Notes under the pieces: model-generated
Databases searched by the model: none
What the model was told of the DNA's origin: nothing
The model's input: the letters and a program-made list of their open reading frames with translations, nothing else
Made by a program: the position numbers and the translations under genes
Shown here: one piece after another, positions 1-8,803 of the stretch
Numbering within the stretch: the stretch's first letter is position 1
Layout: each line of letters starts with the position of its first letter
NCBI RefSeq assembly: GCF_014323705.1
Contig: NZ_JABVEC010000024.1
Span: 1-64,000 of the forward strand
Direction: 5' to 3'
Origin: Actinomadura alba
GTDB taxonomy: Bacteria; Actinomycetota; Actinomycetes; Streptosporangiales; Streptosporangiaceae
Length of the DNA stretch: 64,000 nt

Positions 1-28
1 TCCCCCTACCGGCCGGAGCCGTCCGAAC

Positions 29-613
29 ATGGCACTCCCCCCGCCCCCACCCCCCGCCGCAGACGGGCTGCGCGGCTGGATCAGGCGCCTGCGTCCCGTC
101 GTGGACGTCGACCGGGAGATCGTCGTCGCCGAGTTGTACCGGCAGTACCAGCGTCCGCTGCTCGGATTCGTCCTGCGCCTCACCGCGGGAGACCGGCAAT
201 GGGCCGAGGACGTCGTCCAGGAGACGATGATCCGTGCGTGGCGCAGCGTCGACCGGCTGGACTCCGAGGCTTCGTCACTGATGCCCTGGCTCGCGACGGT
301 CGCCCGGCGTATCGTCATCGACGACCGGCGGCGCAAGGATGCGCGTCCGCGGGAAACGGACGACGGCCCGCTGGAGCACCTGCAGATTCCCGATGACGTG
401 GAGGGTCTTCTGCGCACCGTGGTCGTGTCCGAGGCGCTCAACGCGCTCACTCCCGCTCACCGCGAGATCCTGAACGAGACGGTGCTGCGGGACCGCACCG
501 TCAACGAGGCGGCCCAGAGGCTGGGCATTCCGGTGGGCACCGCCAAGTCCCGGGTCTACTACGCGCTGCGCGCACTCCGGGTCGCACTCGAAGAGAGGGG
601 GGTGACGCCATGA
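29..613 (+). CDS. ECF-family RNA polymerase sigma factor (SigL-like)
   Basis: The 194-residue product has the two-domain layout of extracytoplasmic-function sigma factors. Region 2 lies at about residues 35-100 (YRQYQRPLLGFVLRLT, then DVVQETMIRAWR, the core-binding and -10 recognition helices). A region 4 helix-turn-helix lies at about 135-190 (LTPAHREI, then AAQRLGIPVGTAKSRVYYALR). It should direct RNA polymerase to a small regulon until its partner releases it. Its stop overlaps the start of the zinc-finger anti-sigma gene by four bases (ATGA), so the two are translationally coupled. The M. tuberculosis SigL/RslA and SigK/RskA pairs have this arrangement. The first residues are proline-rich and the true start could be slightly downstream. 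The target stress cannot be read from the sequence. Confidence 0.93.
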   Translation: MALPPPPPPAADGLRGWIRRLRPVVDVDREIVVAELYRQYQRPLLGFVLRLTAGDRQWAEDVVQETMIRAWRSVDRLDSEASSLMPWLATVARRIVIDDRRRKDARPRETDDGPLEHLQIPDDVEGLLRTVVVSEALNALTPAHREILNETVLRDRTVNEAAQRLGIPVGTAKSRVYYALRALRVALEERGVTP

Positions 614-1320
614 GCGACGGCATCCGGCACACCGATGTCGGCGCCTACGCGCTGGGCGTGCTCGACGACACCGAACGAGAGCTCTTCGAGCTCCATCTCA
701 TCGGCTGCGACGCCTGCACCGCGGAGTTCGCCGACCTCTCCGGCATGCGAAGGCTGTTCTCGGGCGTGGCTCCCGCCGAGGTCGGCCGGGACGCCCATCC
801 CCTCGAACTCTTCGACCTGCTGAGCCGCCGCGCGACCACGGCGCGCCGCCGTCGCCGTGGGACGGCGGTCCTCAGCGCCGCCGCGGGGATCGCTCTGCTG
901 GCCGGCGGCGTGGCCGCCGGCGCCGCCATCGCCGGCCAGGACGGCTCCGGGCAACGGCCGGCGCACGACCACGGCGCGCTCGCCCAGGATCTCCTCGGCA
1001 CCGGAGACCGCCGTTCCGCCACCGATCCCACCACTCGGGTGGTCGGCACCGTGGCCATGGAGGCCAAGGGCTGGGGCACTCAGGTCGCGCTCGGCCTCAG
1101 CCGCGTCCGCGGTCCTCTGGTGTGCCGGCTGGTGGCCGTCACCCGCTCCGGCGGCCGGCACGTCGTGACCGAGTGGGCCGTGCCGAAGGCCGGCTACGGG
1201 TTCCCCGGTTCACCGGGCGATCTGGCCGTGCACGGCGGCACCGCGAGCGGACCTTCGGACATCATGCGGTTCGAGGTGCAGGCCGAGGACGGCCGCACGC
1301 TCCTCACGATTCCGGTGTGA
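610..1320 (+). CDS. Membrane-anchored zinc-finger anti-sigma factor
   Basis: The 236-residue product carries a zf-HC2/ZAS-type anti-sigma domain: His7, then His29-x3-Cys33-x2-Cys36 (HLIGCDAC), the classic zinc-ligand spacing. A single membrane helix follows at about residues 84-107 (rich in A, G, L and V after an arginine cluster), then an extracytoplasmic domain of about 125 residues like the C-terminal part of RskA/RslA. It should hold the sigma factor encoded immediately upstream (four-base overlap) at the membrane and release it on an external signal, probably by regulated proteolysis. The family assignment comes from the zinc motif and the gene pairing. The signal is unknown. Confidence 0.92.
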   Translation: MSDGIRHTDVGAYALGVLDDTERELFELHLIGCDACTAEFADLSGMRRLFSGVAPAEVGRDAHPLELFDLLSRRATTARRRRRGTAVLSAAAGIALLAGGVAAGAAIAGQDGSGQRPAHDHGALAQDLLGTGDRRSATDPTTRVVGTVAMEAKGWGTQVALGLSRVRGPLVCRLVAVTRSGGRHVVTEWAVPKAGYGFPGSPGDLAVHGGTASGPSDIMRFEVQAEDGRTLLTIPV

Positions 1321-1638
1321 GCCTGCCGGGGTGAGCCTGGTCGACGATCCCCACGCCGCGTCGCGCGACGACGCGGACGGCGGGCCCGCGCCGACCACGC
1401 CCTGAGACGTCGGCGGACCGGCCGACCGGGCGACGGCGGCGGAGGCGGAGTTCACCCACGTGTCCCGGTACGTCGTGCCGACGGGCCGCGTGCCGGGGAT
1501 CGGCGATCATGAACTATCTTCGGACGCAGGGGGCCGCTCCCCATACCGGACCAGAAAGGGAAAGCCGTTGCCGTCCGAAGATTCGGACCCCCATCATCCC
1601 CGCACCGGCCGTGTGCTCTCCTCGCCGGGGGCCATGCC
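1321..1638. other. 318-bp gap upstream of the CNNM gene; no protein gene seen
   Basis: Between the anti-sigma stop and the GTG of the CNNM gene I see no reading frame with a convincing ribosome site or family resemblance. The second half holds the inverted-repeat structure listed at 1516-1592. The first half shows nothing I can name. Confidence 0.6.
1516..1592 (+). ncRNA. Candidate structured 5' leader (riboswitch-like) of the CNNM gene
   Basis: An 11-bp perfect inverted repeat, ATCTTCGGACG (1516-1526) and CGTCCGAAGAT (1572-1582), closes a 45-nt interior. The interior contains a further GGGG/CCCC hairpin (about 1529-1542). The 3' strand of the closing stem can instead form the hairpin TCCGAA-GA-TTCGGA (1574-1587), and the interior GGGGG could pair with CCCCC at 1588-1592, so two exclusive folds are possible. 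The element ends about 45 nt before the GTG start of a membrane transporter-like gene, a usual place for a metal- or metabolite-sensing leader. I could not match it to a known riboswitch class. Operator or processing-site functions are also possible. Confidence 0.4.
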
Positions 1639-2988
1639 GTGAACGTCGCGCTCGGCCTCCTCGCGGTCCTCGTGCTGACCGCCGCCACCGGTTACTTCGT
1701 GGCACAGGAGTTCACCTTCGTCACAGCCGACCGCATCGCGCTGCAGAAACTGGCCGCCGAGGGCGACAAGAAGGCCGCCCGGGCCGTCAAGGTGATGGAA
1801 CGCCTGTCGTTCATGCTCTCCGGCGCCCAGTTGGGGATCACCGTGACGACGCTGGTGGTCGGGTTCATCGCCAAGCCCGCGCTGGCCGAGGTCATCGCCC
1901 CGCTGCTCGACGCCGTCGGCATTCCCACCCGAGCCGTCGGCGGCATCGCGCTCGCGACCGGGTTCGCCCTCGCCACGATCGTTCAGATGGTGCTCGGCGA
2001 GCTGTTCCCCAAGAACCTCGCCCTGGCCCAGCCCGAGGCGCTGGCCCGCGCGCTGGCCGCATCAACGCTCGTCTACCTCATGATCGCGGGACCCGTCATC
2101 CGGCTCTTCGACGCCGCCGCGAACCGGCTGCTGCGCGCGTTCGGCATCGAGCCGGTGGAGGAGCTCCACCACGGGGCCACCCTGGAGGAGCTGGGACACA
2201 TCATCGGTGAGTCCGAGGGCCAGCTCGCCGACGAGCACGCCGCGCTCCTCGGGCGGGCACTGGTGTTCTCCGACCGCAGCGCCGACGAGGTCATGGTGCC
2301 GCGCGTCGACGTCGTCACCGTCTCGGGCACCGCGGCGGCGGACACCCTGAGCGAGATCATCTCAGCGCATGGCCACTCCCACTATCCGGTCGTCGGCGAA
2401 CGCGTCGACGACCTGATCGGCGTGGTCGGCCTGCGTGAACTGGTACCGCTCGATCCGGGCCGCGCCGCGCTCATCACGGTGCGAGAGATCGCTCGGCCCG
2501 CGCTCATGGTGCCCTCGTCTCTCCCGCTGCCCAGCGTGGTCGCCCAGATGCAGGCCGGCGAGGAGGAGATCGCCTGCGTCGTCGACGAGTACGGCGGATT
2601 CGCCGGACTGGTCACCTGGGAGGACGTCGCCGAGGAACTGGTCGGGGAGATCTCTGACGAGACCGACAGCGACAACGGCCCGCCGGCCGTCCAGCGGGAC
2701 GGCTGGTGGGTCACCGACGCCGGGCTGCGTGTGGACGAGGTGCAGGAGCTGACCGGGATCCCGTTGCCCGAGGGCGACTACGACACCGTCGCCGGGCTGC
2801 TGCTGGAACGCCTGGGCCGGGTCGCCGAGCCCGGTGACGCCGTCACCGTCGACCTCGGTCCGGCGGATTCCGACAGAGCGCCGCGACGGATCGACCTCGA
2901 GGTCCTCACCGTGGACCGGCACGTGCCCGAAGGCATCAGGCTACGGATGGCCGACAGCACCGACGACGAAGGGGAAGAAGCACCATGA
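1639..2988 (+). CDS. CNNM/CorC-type membrane protein (DUF21-CBS-CorC), full length
   Basis: The 449-residue protein has the domain order of the 'hemolysin C/CorC' family. An N-terminal DUF21 (CNNM) membrane domain of three to four helices spans about residues 1-195 (LGITVTTLVVGF; VLGELFPKNLALAQP). A CBS pair spans about 205-335, including the hallmark VMVPRVDVVTV and VVDEYGGFAGLVTWEDVAEELVGEI (read as two overlapping short motifs). A C-terminal CorC/HlyC domain spans about 350-435. Family members are linked to magnesium and other divalent-cation extrusion, not to haemolysis. The start is GTG at 1639 after a GGGGG stretch. A shorter paralogue follows immediately, an arrangement common in actinobacteria that may form a heterodimer. 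Confidence 0.93.
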   Translation: MNVALGLLAVLVLTAATGYFVAQEFTFVTADRIALQKLAAEGDKKAARAVKVMERLSFMLSGAQLGITVTTLVVGFIAKPALAEVIAPLLDAVGIPTRAVGGIALATGFALATIVQMVLGELFPKNLALAQPEALARALAASTLVYLMIAGPVIRLFDAAANRLLRAFGIEPVEELHHGATLEELGHIIGESEGQLADEHAALLGRALVFSDRSADEVMVPRVDVVTVSGTAAADTLSEIISAHGHSHYPVVGERVDDLIGVVGLRELVPLDPGRAALITVREIARPALMVPSSLPLPSVVAQMQAGEEEIACVVDEYGGFAGLVTWEDVAEELVGEISDETDSDNGPPAVQRDGWWVTDAGLRVDEVQELTGIPLPEGDYDTVAGLLLERLGRVAEPGDAVTVDLGPADSDRAPRRIDLEVLTVDRHVPEGIRLRMADSTDDEGEEAP

Positions 2989-3025
2989 CCGGCAGAACGG
3001 GCGACCGGCAGGCCGGAGGCGCGCC

Positions 3026-4042
3026 GTGAACCTGCCGTTCGGCATCACGCTGACCATCCTGCTGCTGATCGGCAACGGCTTCTTCGTGGCGGCCGAGTTC
3101 GCGCTCATCGCCGCCAAACGCGCCCGGCTGGAACGGGCCGCCGCCGAGGGCAACCGCGCCGCCGCCTCGGCCGTCGCGGGCATTCGTGAGCTGTCGCTGA
3201 TGCTGGCGGGCGCGCAGCTCGGCATCACCATGTGCTCGCTGGGCCTGGGACTGGTCTCCGAGCCGGTCATCGCCGACACCCTCATCCCGCCCTTCCACTC
3301 GGCGGGACTGCCGACGGCGGCGGCTCACGCGGTCGCCTTCGTGATCGCGCTCAGCCTCGTGACCTTCCTGCACATGGTGATCGGGGAGATGGCTCCGAAG
3401 TCCTGGGCCATCGCCCACCCCGAGCGGTCCGCCATCCTGCTCGCGCCGCCGTTCCGGGCGTTCACGCGAATCGTGCGGCCGGTGCTGGCCTTCCTCAACG
3501 GCATCAGCAACGTGCTGCTGCGGCTCGTCGGCGTACGGCCACGCGATCAGCTCAGCATCTCCCGCACGCCCGAGCAGCTGGGTCATCTGGTCGAGGAGTC
3601 GCGCCGGCTCGGCCTCATAGAGGAGGCCGACCACAACCTGCTCAGGCGGGCGCTGCAGGCCCCGCATGCCGGGCTCGCCGACCTGGTGATCCCGGCGGCC
3701 GACATCGTGTCCGTCCCGCCGGACGCCGATCCGCAGACACTGATCGACACTGCGGCGCGCACCCAGCGCACCCGCATCCTGCTCCGGGAGGAGGCGGGCA
3801 CACCGACCGGGCTGGTCCACGTACGGGACGCGTATCTCGCCCGGGCCGAGGGGCGTTGCCCGTCGGCCGCGCAGCTGGCCCATCCCGTGCCGGCACTGAC
3901 CGTGGACACGCCGGTGGCCGGCGCCGTCGCGACCCTGCGGAGCCGGCACAGCCAGCTCGGGCTGGTGCACGACGCCGACGGCCGGCTGATCGGGCTCATC
4001 AGCATGGACGATCTGCTCGCGACCCTGCTCACCGCCGCCTGA
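3026..4042 (+). CDS. CNNM/CorC-type membrane protein, short paralogue without CorC domain
   Basis: The 338-residue product has a DUF21 membrane domain (about residues 5-190: GNGFFVAAEFALIAAKRARLE, split here as the usual first-helix signature; MVIGEMAPKSWAIAHPER) and a CBS pair to the C-terminus. It lacks the CorC domain that ends the gene upstream. I chose GTG at 3026 because GGAGG at 3015-3019 sits six bases before it. An ATG at 2985 that overlaps the previous stop is in another frame and closes after 14 codons. The two genes are therefore separated by about 37 bp and almost certainly co-transcribed. A cation-transport or cation-sensing role is inferred from the family. Confidence 0.92.
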   Translation: MNLPFGITLTILLLIGNGFFVAAEFALIAAKRARLERAAAEGNRAAASAVAGIRELSLMLAGAQLGITMCSLGLGLVSEPVIADTLIPPFHSAGLPTAAAHAVAFVIALSLVTFLHMVIGEMAPKSWAIAHPERSAILLAPPFRAFTRIVRPVLAFLNGISNVLLRLVGVRPRDQLSISRTPEQLGHLVEESRRLGLIEEADHNLLRRALQAPHAGLADLVIPAADIVSVPPDADPQTLIDTAARTQRTRILLREEAGTPTGLVHVRDAYLARAEGRCPSAAQLAHPVPALTVDTPVAGAVATLRSRHSQLGLVHDADGRLIGLISMDDLLATLLTAA

Positions 4043-4052
4043 CCGTACACGC

Positions 4053-4086
4053 GAAAGGCGCCTCCCCGGCAGGGGAGGCGCCTTTC
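4053..4086. terminator. Bidirectional hairpin terminator
   Basis: A perfect 15-bp inverted repeat (GAAAGGCGCCTCCCC at 4053-4067 and its complement at 4072-4086) with a GGCA loop lies between two genes that converge on it: the second CNNM gene and terD. The stem ends in A's and T's on the two strands, so it can serve both directions. Confidence 0.85.
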
Positions 4087-4114
4087 ATGTCGTGCCAGTA
4101 CGGCGACGGGCGGG

Positions 4115-4693
4115 TCAGCCCGTGACGCCGAAGTCGCTCGCGATGCCGGCGAGCCCAGAGGCATAGCCCTGCCCGACGGCGCGGAACTTCCATTCGGCAC
4201 CGTTGCGGTAGAGCTCCCCGAAGACCATGGCGGTCTCGGTCGAGGCGTCCTCGCTCAGGTCGTAGCGAGCGAGTTCGGCGTTGTCGGCCTGGTTCACGAC
4301 GCGGATGAAGGCGTTGCGGACCTGGCCGAAGTTCTGGCTGCGCGAATCGGCGTCATAGATCGACACCGGGAAAACGATCTTGGTGACCTCCGCCGGGACG
4401 GTCGCGAGGTTCACCTTGATCTGCTCGTCGTCACCCTCACCCTCACCGGTGAGGTTGTCGCCGGTGTGCTCCACCGAGCCTTCCGGGCTCTTCAGGTTGT
4501 TGAAGAACACGAAGTGCTTGTCGGAGGCGACCTTGCCCGAGTCCGTGCACAGCAGAGCACTGGCGTCGAGGTCGAAGTCGCTCCCGGTGGTGGTGCGCAC
4601 ATCCCAGCCCAGGCCGACCACCACGGCGGTCAGCCCCGGGGCCTCCTTGGTCAACGAGACGTTGCCGCCCTTGGACAGACTGACTCCCACCAT
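4115..4693 (-). CDS. terD: TerD-family calcium-binding stress protein
   Basis: The 192-residue product matches the TerD family over its whole length. It begins MVGVSLSKGGNVSLTKEAPG and contains the paired acidic calcium-binding loops (DFDLDASALLC; GDDEQIKVNL; SIYDADSRSQNFGQVRNAFIRV, shown in part) and the closing ELYRNGAEWKFRAVGQGY. TerD proteins bind calcium and are tied to tellurite, phage and general stress phenotypes, and in streptomycetes to differentiation. The start at 4693 follows GGAGG with correct spacing, so the longer upstream open frame is not used. The gene stands alone: no other ter genes are nearby. Confidence 0.94.
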   Translation of the reverse strand: MVGVSLSKGGNVSLTKEAPGLTAVVVGLGWDVRTTTGSDFDLDASALLCTDSGKVASDKHFVFFNNLKSPEGSVEHTGDNLTGEGEGDDEQIKVNLATVPAEVTKIVFPVSIYDADSRSQNFGQVRNAFIRVVNQADNAELARYDLSEDASTETAMVFGELYRNGAEWKFRAVGQGYASGLAGIASDFGVTG

Positions 4694-4905
4694 GAACCTC
4701 CATGCACTTGATCGACAGCGGCCTCCGTTGGCCGTGCGCGGTACGTTACGACAACGTGCCCCCTCCGCGGCCGGTTCCCTCGCCGTTGCGCATCTTTTTC
4801 GGTCCTTTACGGAGCTTCCCAGAGCCGATCGCTCGGGCGACCGCTGATTCGGAGCGCCCGGTATGGCACGATGATCGGCACTTGCCCCCCCAGCTTGGAT
4901 CCGTG

Positions 4906-5364
4906 ATGAGTGCACACGAGACGCCTCCCCCCTCCCCAGAGAACCCGAGCACGGCCGATGCCGGCCCCTGGTGGTCTCAGGGCGACCAACAGCTGACCGC
5001 CTCGGATGTGAAGACCCACGCGACCCTGGCGCACATCGGCACCGTGCTCGTCGCCCTCGTCTTCTTCCCGCTCATGTGGGTGCCCGCCCTCGCCCTCTTC
5101 CTGGTGTACCGCAGCCGCGACCAGGCAGGCCTGCTCCGCCGGCACCTGGCCCAGGCGCTGTCGTTCTCCACCGTCCTGGCCATCTACGCACTGACGATCC
5201 GCGCCGCGCTGGCGGCCTTGGAGATCGACCACGTGGCGTTCGACCTGCTGCCGGTCGTGGTCGCGCTGGGCGCCGCCTATCCCGCCCTGCGGGCCGTCCA
5301 GGCGGCCCGGCGACTGCAGCCGTTCACCTATCCGAAGCCGCTGGCCTGGATCCCCGTCGACTGA
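4906..5364 (+). CDS. Small membrane protein, DUF4870-like
   Basis: The 152-residue protein starts with about 30 polar, proline-rich residues (MSAHETPPPSPENPS), followed by three to four hydrophobic helices at about 45-70, 85-110 and 115-135. The pattern THATLAHIGTVLVALVFFPL followed by a basic loop is like the DUF4870/Tic20-like families. Function is unknown. It is divergent from terD across about 210 bp that should hold both promoters. A GTG directly before the ATG is an alternative start. Confidence 0.75.
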   Translation: MSAHETPPPSPENPSTADAGPWWSQGDQQLTASDVKTHATLAHIGTVLVALVFFPLMWVPALALFLVYRSRDQAGLLRRHLAQALSFSTVLAIYALTIRAALAALEIDHVAFDLLPVVVALGAAYPALRAVQAARRLQPFTYPKPLAWIPVD

Positions 5365-5465
5365 CGAAGTCCACAGGCCGGCGTACCCCTCCCCCACCGC
5401 AGCGCATCCGGTGACACGGGGCCCGCCGGCCGCGTGGGTTCGCGCGGCGCCGTGCGGCGCGGGGG

Positions 5466-7976
5466 TCAGAGCCGGTCGACCGCGGTCACGCGGATCATGG
5501 CCCGGCCGGCCTCGTCGGAGGCGGCGAGGTCGACCTCGGCGCTGATGCCCCAGTCGTGGTCGCCGGCCGGGTCGTCGAAGATCTGCCGGACCTTCCACAG
5601 GGTCGGCTCCTCCTCGATGAGGAGCAGTTTCGGGCCTCGCGCGTCGGGGCCGGTGAGCAGTTCGTCGTGCTCCTCGTAGTAATCCGCCATCGACTCCTGC
5701 CACTCGGCGGCGTCCCAGCCGGAGCCGTCGTCGAGCTCACCGAGCTCGTGGTACCTGCGGAGCGCGGCGAGCTCGACCCTGCGGAACATCGCGTTGCGGA
5801 CCAGCACCCGGAACGCGCGCCTGTTGGCGGTGACCGGTGCCGGGCGCTCGTCGGTGACCCCGGCCGTCTCCTCGGCGGCGGGATTGGTCAGCTGCTCCCA
5901 CTCGTCCAGCAGGCTGGAGTCGACCTGGCGGACCAGCTCACCCAGCCACTCGATGAGGTCGACGAGGTCGTCGGTCTTGATCGACTCGGGCACGGTCTGC
6001 TGCAGCGCCTTGTAGGCACTGGACAGGTAGCGCAGCACCAGGCCCTCGGTACGGGCGAGCTCGTAGGCCCCGACGTACTCGGTGAAGGTCATCGCCCGCT
6101 CGTACAGGTCACGCGCCACCGACTTCGACCGCAGCGGGTGGTCGCCGACCCACGGGTGCCCGCGGCGGTAGATCTCGTACGCGCCCTCCAGCAGCTCTTC
6201 CAGGGGCTTCGGATAGGTGATCTCCTGGATGCGCTCCATCCGCTCCTCGTACTCCATGCCGTCGGCCTTCATCTCGGCGATGGCCTCTCCGCGCGCCTTG
6301 TTCTCCTGGGCGGCGAGGATCTGGCGCGGGTCGTCGAGCGTGGACTCGACGACCGAGAGCACATCCAGCGCGTACGAGGGCGACGCCGGGTCGAGCAGCT
6401 CGAAGGCGGCCAGCGCGAAGGTCGACAGCGGCTGGTTGAGGGCGAAGTCCGACTGCAGGTCGACGGTGATGCGGGCGTAGCGGCCGTCGGCATCCGGCTC
6501 GGCGAGCTGTTCCACCACCCCGCCCGACAGCAGCGACCGGTAGATCGCGATGGCCTGGCCGATGTGCCGGCGCTGCGCGGCGCGCTCCTCGTGGTTGTCG
6601 GTGAGCAGCTTCTTCATCCCCTGGAAGGCGTTGCCCGGCCGGGCGATGACCGACAGCAGCATCGCGTGGCTCACCTGGAACCGGGACTGCAGCGGCTCGG
6701 GGTCGGCCGCGATGAGCTTGGTGAAGGTGTCCTCGTCCCAGCTGACGAAGCCGTCGGGCGCCTTCTTGCGGACGACCTTGCGGCGCTTCTTCGGGTCGTC
6801 GCCGGCCTTGGCGAGGGCCTTCTGGTTCTCGACGACGTGCTCGGGCGCCTGCGCGACGACGTAGCCGACGGTGTCGAACCCGGCCCGCCCGGCCCGCCCG
6901 GCGATCTGGTGGAACTCCCGCGCCCGCAGCCGGCGCACGCGCGTGCCGTCGTACTTCGACAGGGCGGTGAACACCACCGTGCGGATCGGCACGTTCACGC
7001 CGACCCCGAGCGTGTCCGTGCCACAGATGACCTTGAGCAGCCCGGCCTGCGCGAGCCGCTCCACGAGCCTGCGGTACTTCGGCAGCATCCCGGCGTGATG
7101 CACCCCGATGCCGTGCCGTACGAAACGCGACAGATTGCGGCCGAAGCGGGTGGTGAACCGGAAGTTCCCGATCAGCGCCGCGATGGCGTCCTTCTCCGCC
7201 CGGGTGCACACGTTGATGCTCATCAGGGCCTGAGCCCGCTCGATGGCGGCGGCCTGGGTGAAGTGCACGACGTACACCGGCGCCTTCTGCACCGACAGCA
7301 GCTGCTCGATCGTCTCGTGCAGCGGCGTGTCGAGGTACTCGTACGTCAGCGGGACGGGCCGGGTCACCGAGCGGACCACGGCGGTGGGTCGGCCGGTGCG
7401 CCGTGCCAGGTCCTTCTCGAATCTGGTGACGTCGCCGAGGGTGGCCGACATCAGCAGGAACTGGGCCTTCGGGAGTTCCAGCAGCGGGATCTGCCAGGCC
7501 CAGCCGCGGTCCCGCTCGGCGTAGAAGTGGAACTCGTCCATGACCACGAGGCCGATGTCGGCGTCCGCGCCGTCGCGCAGGGCGATGTTGGCGAGCACCT
7601 CGGCGGTGCAGCAGACGATCGGCGCGTCCGGGTTGACGCTGGCGTCACCGGTCATCATCCCGACGTTCTCGGTGCCGAACATCGCGCAGAGATCGAAGAA
7701 CTTCTCCGACACCAGAGCCTTGATCGGCGCGGTGTAGAAACTGCACTCGTCCCGGCCGAGGGCCGCGAAGTGCGCGCCCGCGGCGACCAGGCTCTTGCCC
7801 GAGCCGGTGGGCGTGCTGAGGATGACGTTGGCGCCCGAGACCAGCTCGATCAGCGCCTCCTCCTGCGCGGGATAGAGCGTGATCCCGCGTTCCTGCACCC
7901 AGCCCGCGAAGGCTTCGAACAGATTGTCGGGGTCGGGGGCTGCGGGAAGCTGATCGATGAGGGTCACGCCCTCCAT
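5466..7976 (-). CDS. DEAD/DEAH-box RNA helicase with DUF3516 C-terminus
   Basis: The 836-residue protein is a Ski2-like superfamily 2 helicase of the type conserved across actinobacteria. Helicase motifs appear in order: motif I TPTGSGKS (residues 55-62), motif II MDEFH (near 146, with DEFH where most relatives have DExH), motif III SATLGD (near 175) and motif VI HQIAGRAGRAGFD (near 350). The second half (about 450-836) is the DUF3516-type domain with no known catalytic role. It should use ATP to unwind RNA or RNP complexes; the exact substrate in actinobacteria is not known. It is divergent from the first pgmB gene across only 83 bp. Confidence 0.92.
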   Translation of the reverse strand: MEGVTLIDQLPAAPDPDNLFEAFAGWVQERGITLYPAQEEALIELVSGANVILSTPTGSGKSLVAAGAHFAALGRDECSFYTAPIKALVSEKFFDLCAMFGTENVGMMTGDASVNPDAPIVCCTAEVLANIALRDGADADIGLVVMDEFHFYAERDRGWAWQIPLLELPKAQFLLMSATLGDVTRFEKDLARRTGRPTAVVRSVTRPVPLTYEYLDTPLHETIEQLLSVQKAPVYVVHFTQAAAIERAQALMSINVCTRAEKDAIAALIGNFRFTTRFGRNLSRFVRHGIGVHHAGMLPKYRRLVERLAQAGLLKVICGTDTLGVGVNVPIRTVVFTALSKYDGTRVRRLRAREFHQIAGRAGRAGFDTVGYVVAQAPEHVVENQKALAKAGDDPKKRRKVVRKKAPDGFVSWDEDTFTKLIAADPEPLQSRFQVSHAMLLSVIARPGNAFQGMKKLLTDNHEERAAQRRHIGQAIAIYRSLLSGGVVEQLAEPDADGRYARITVDLQSDFALNQPLSTFALAAFELLDPASPSYALDVLSVVESTLDDPRQILAAQENKARGEAIAEMKADGMEYEERMERIQEITYPKPLEELLEGAYEIYRRGHPWVGDHPLRSKSVARDLYERAMTFTEYVGAYELARTEGLVLRYLSSAYKALQQTVPESIKTDDLVDLIEWLGELVRQVDSSLLDEWEQLTNPAAEETAGVTDERPAPVTANRRAFRVLVRNAMFRRVELAALRRYHELGELDDGSGWDAAEWQESMADYYEEHDELLTGPDARGPKLLLIEEEPTLWKVRQIFDDPAGDHDWGISAEVDLAASDEAGRAMIRVTAVDRL

Positions 7977-8059
7977 CCTGCCGGTGGTTCACGGATGGCT
8001 CGGCCATCCCGGGGTAGACACCTTGATGCGCGTTCCAAGATCTGCGCGGGGGGCGATCG

Positions 8060-8803
8060 ATGCTGGGACTGCCGGATTCCGTTCATGCGTGCCTCTTCGA
8101 TCTTGACGGGGTGCTCACCCGCACCGCCGCGGTGCACGCCGCCGCCTGGAAGCAGATGTTCGACGAGTTCCTGCGCGAGAGGGCCGATCGCACCGGCGAG
8201 CCGTTCGTTCCGTTCGACCCGGCAGGGGACTACGCCGAGTACGTCGACGGCCGGCCGCGGGAGGACGGCACTCGCTCGTTCCTCGCCGCGCGCGGCATCG
8301 AGCTGCCCGAGGGGGACCCGGGCGACCCGCCGGGCGCCCCCACCGTGCACGGGCTGAGCGAGCGCAAGAACGAGCTGGTACTCCACCGGCTGGCCGAGGA
8401 CGGTGTTGAGGTGTTCGACGGGTCCATCGAGTATGTGCGGGCCGTGCGCGCGGCGGGCCTGCGCACGGCCGTCGTCTCCTCCAGCGCCAACACCGCGCAG
8501 GTGCTCGACGCGGCCGGCCTCGCCGACCTCTTCGACGCGCGGATCGACGGCCTGGTGGCGGACCGGCGAGGGCTGGCCGGCAAGCCGGCGCCCGACACCT
8601 ATCTGGCCGGCGCTGAGGCGCTCGGCGTGCCGCCGGGACGTGCGGCGGTCTTCGAGGACGCGCTCGCCGGCGTGGCGGCCGGGCGGGCCGGTGGCTTCGC
8701 CATCGTGATCGGGGTCGACCGGGCCGGCCACCGCGGGGAACTGCTCCGGCACGGGGCCGACGTGGTGGTGGAGGACCTGTCGGAGCTGTTGGAGCGCACA
8801 TGA
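8060..8803 (+). CDS. pgmB: Beta-phosphoglucomutase, HAD superfamily (copy 1)
   Basis: The 247-residue protein has the HAD nucleophile motif FDLDGVLT at residues 12-19 (Asp nucleophile and acid/base Asp), followed by TAAVHAAAWK as in beta-PGM. The other signature segments are VVSSSANTAQVLDAAG (motif II serine), GKPAPDTYL (motif III lysine) and VFEDALAGVAAGRAGG (motif IV acidic pair). It should convert beta-glucose 1-phosphate to glucose 6-phosphate. The following GH65 phosphorylase overlaps it by four bases and would supply that substrate. GGGGGG precedes the ATG. The protein is colinear without gaps with the second copy at 11289. Confidence 0.93.
   Translation: MLGLPDSVHACLFDLDGVLTRTAAVHAAAWKQMFDEFLRERADRTGEPFVPFDPAGDYAEYVDGRPREDGTRSFLAARGIELPEGDPGDPPGAPTVHGLSERKNELVLHRLAEDGVEVFDGSIEYVRAVRAAGLRTAVVSSSANTAQVLDAAGLADLFDARIDGLVADRRGLAGKPAPDTYLAGAEALGVPPGRAAVFEDALAGVAAGRAGGFAIVIGVDRAGHRGELLRHGADVVVEDLSELLERT

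Noticed and set aside
4743..4757. ACGTT-ACGAC-AACGT inverted repeat between terD and the DUF4870-like gene
   Set aside because: Five-base arms only; too weak to call an operator.
5556..8357. Very long open frame on the strand opposite the DUF3516 helicase
   Set aside because: It mirrors the helicase codons in a G+C-rich gene, has no ribosome site and is made of His/Arg/Leu/Val-rich sequence without family resemblance.
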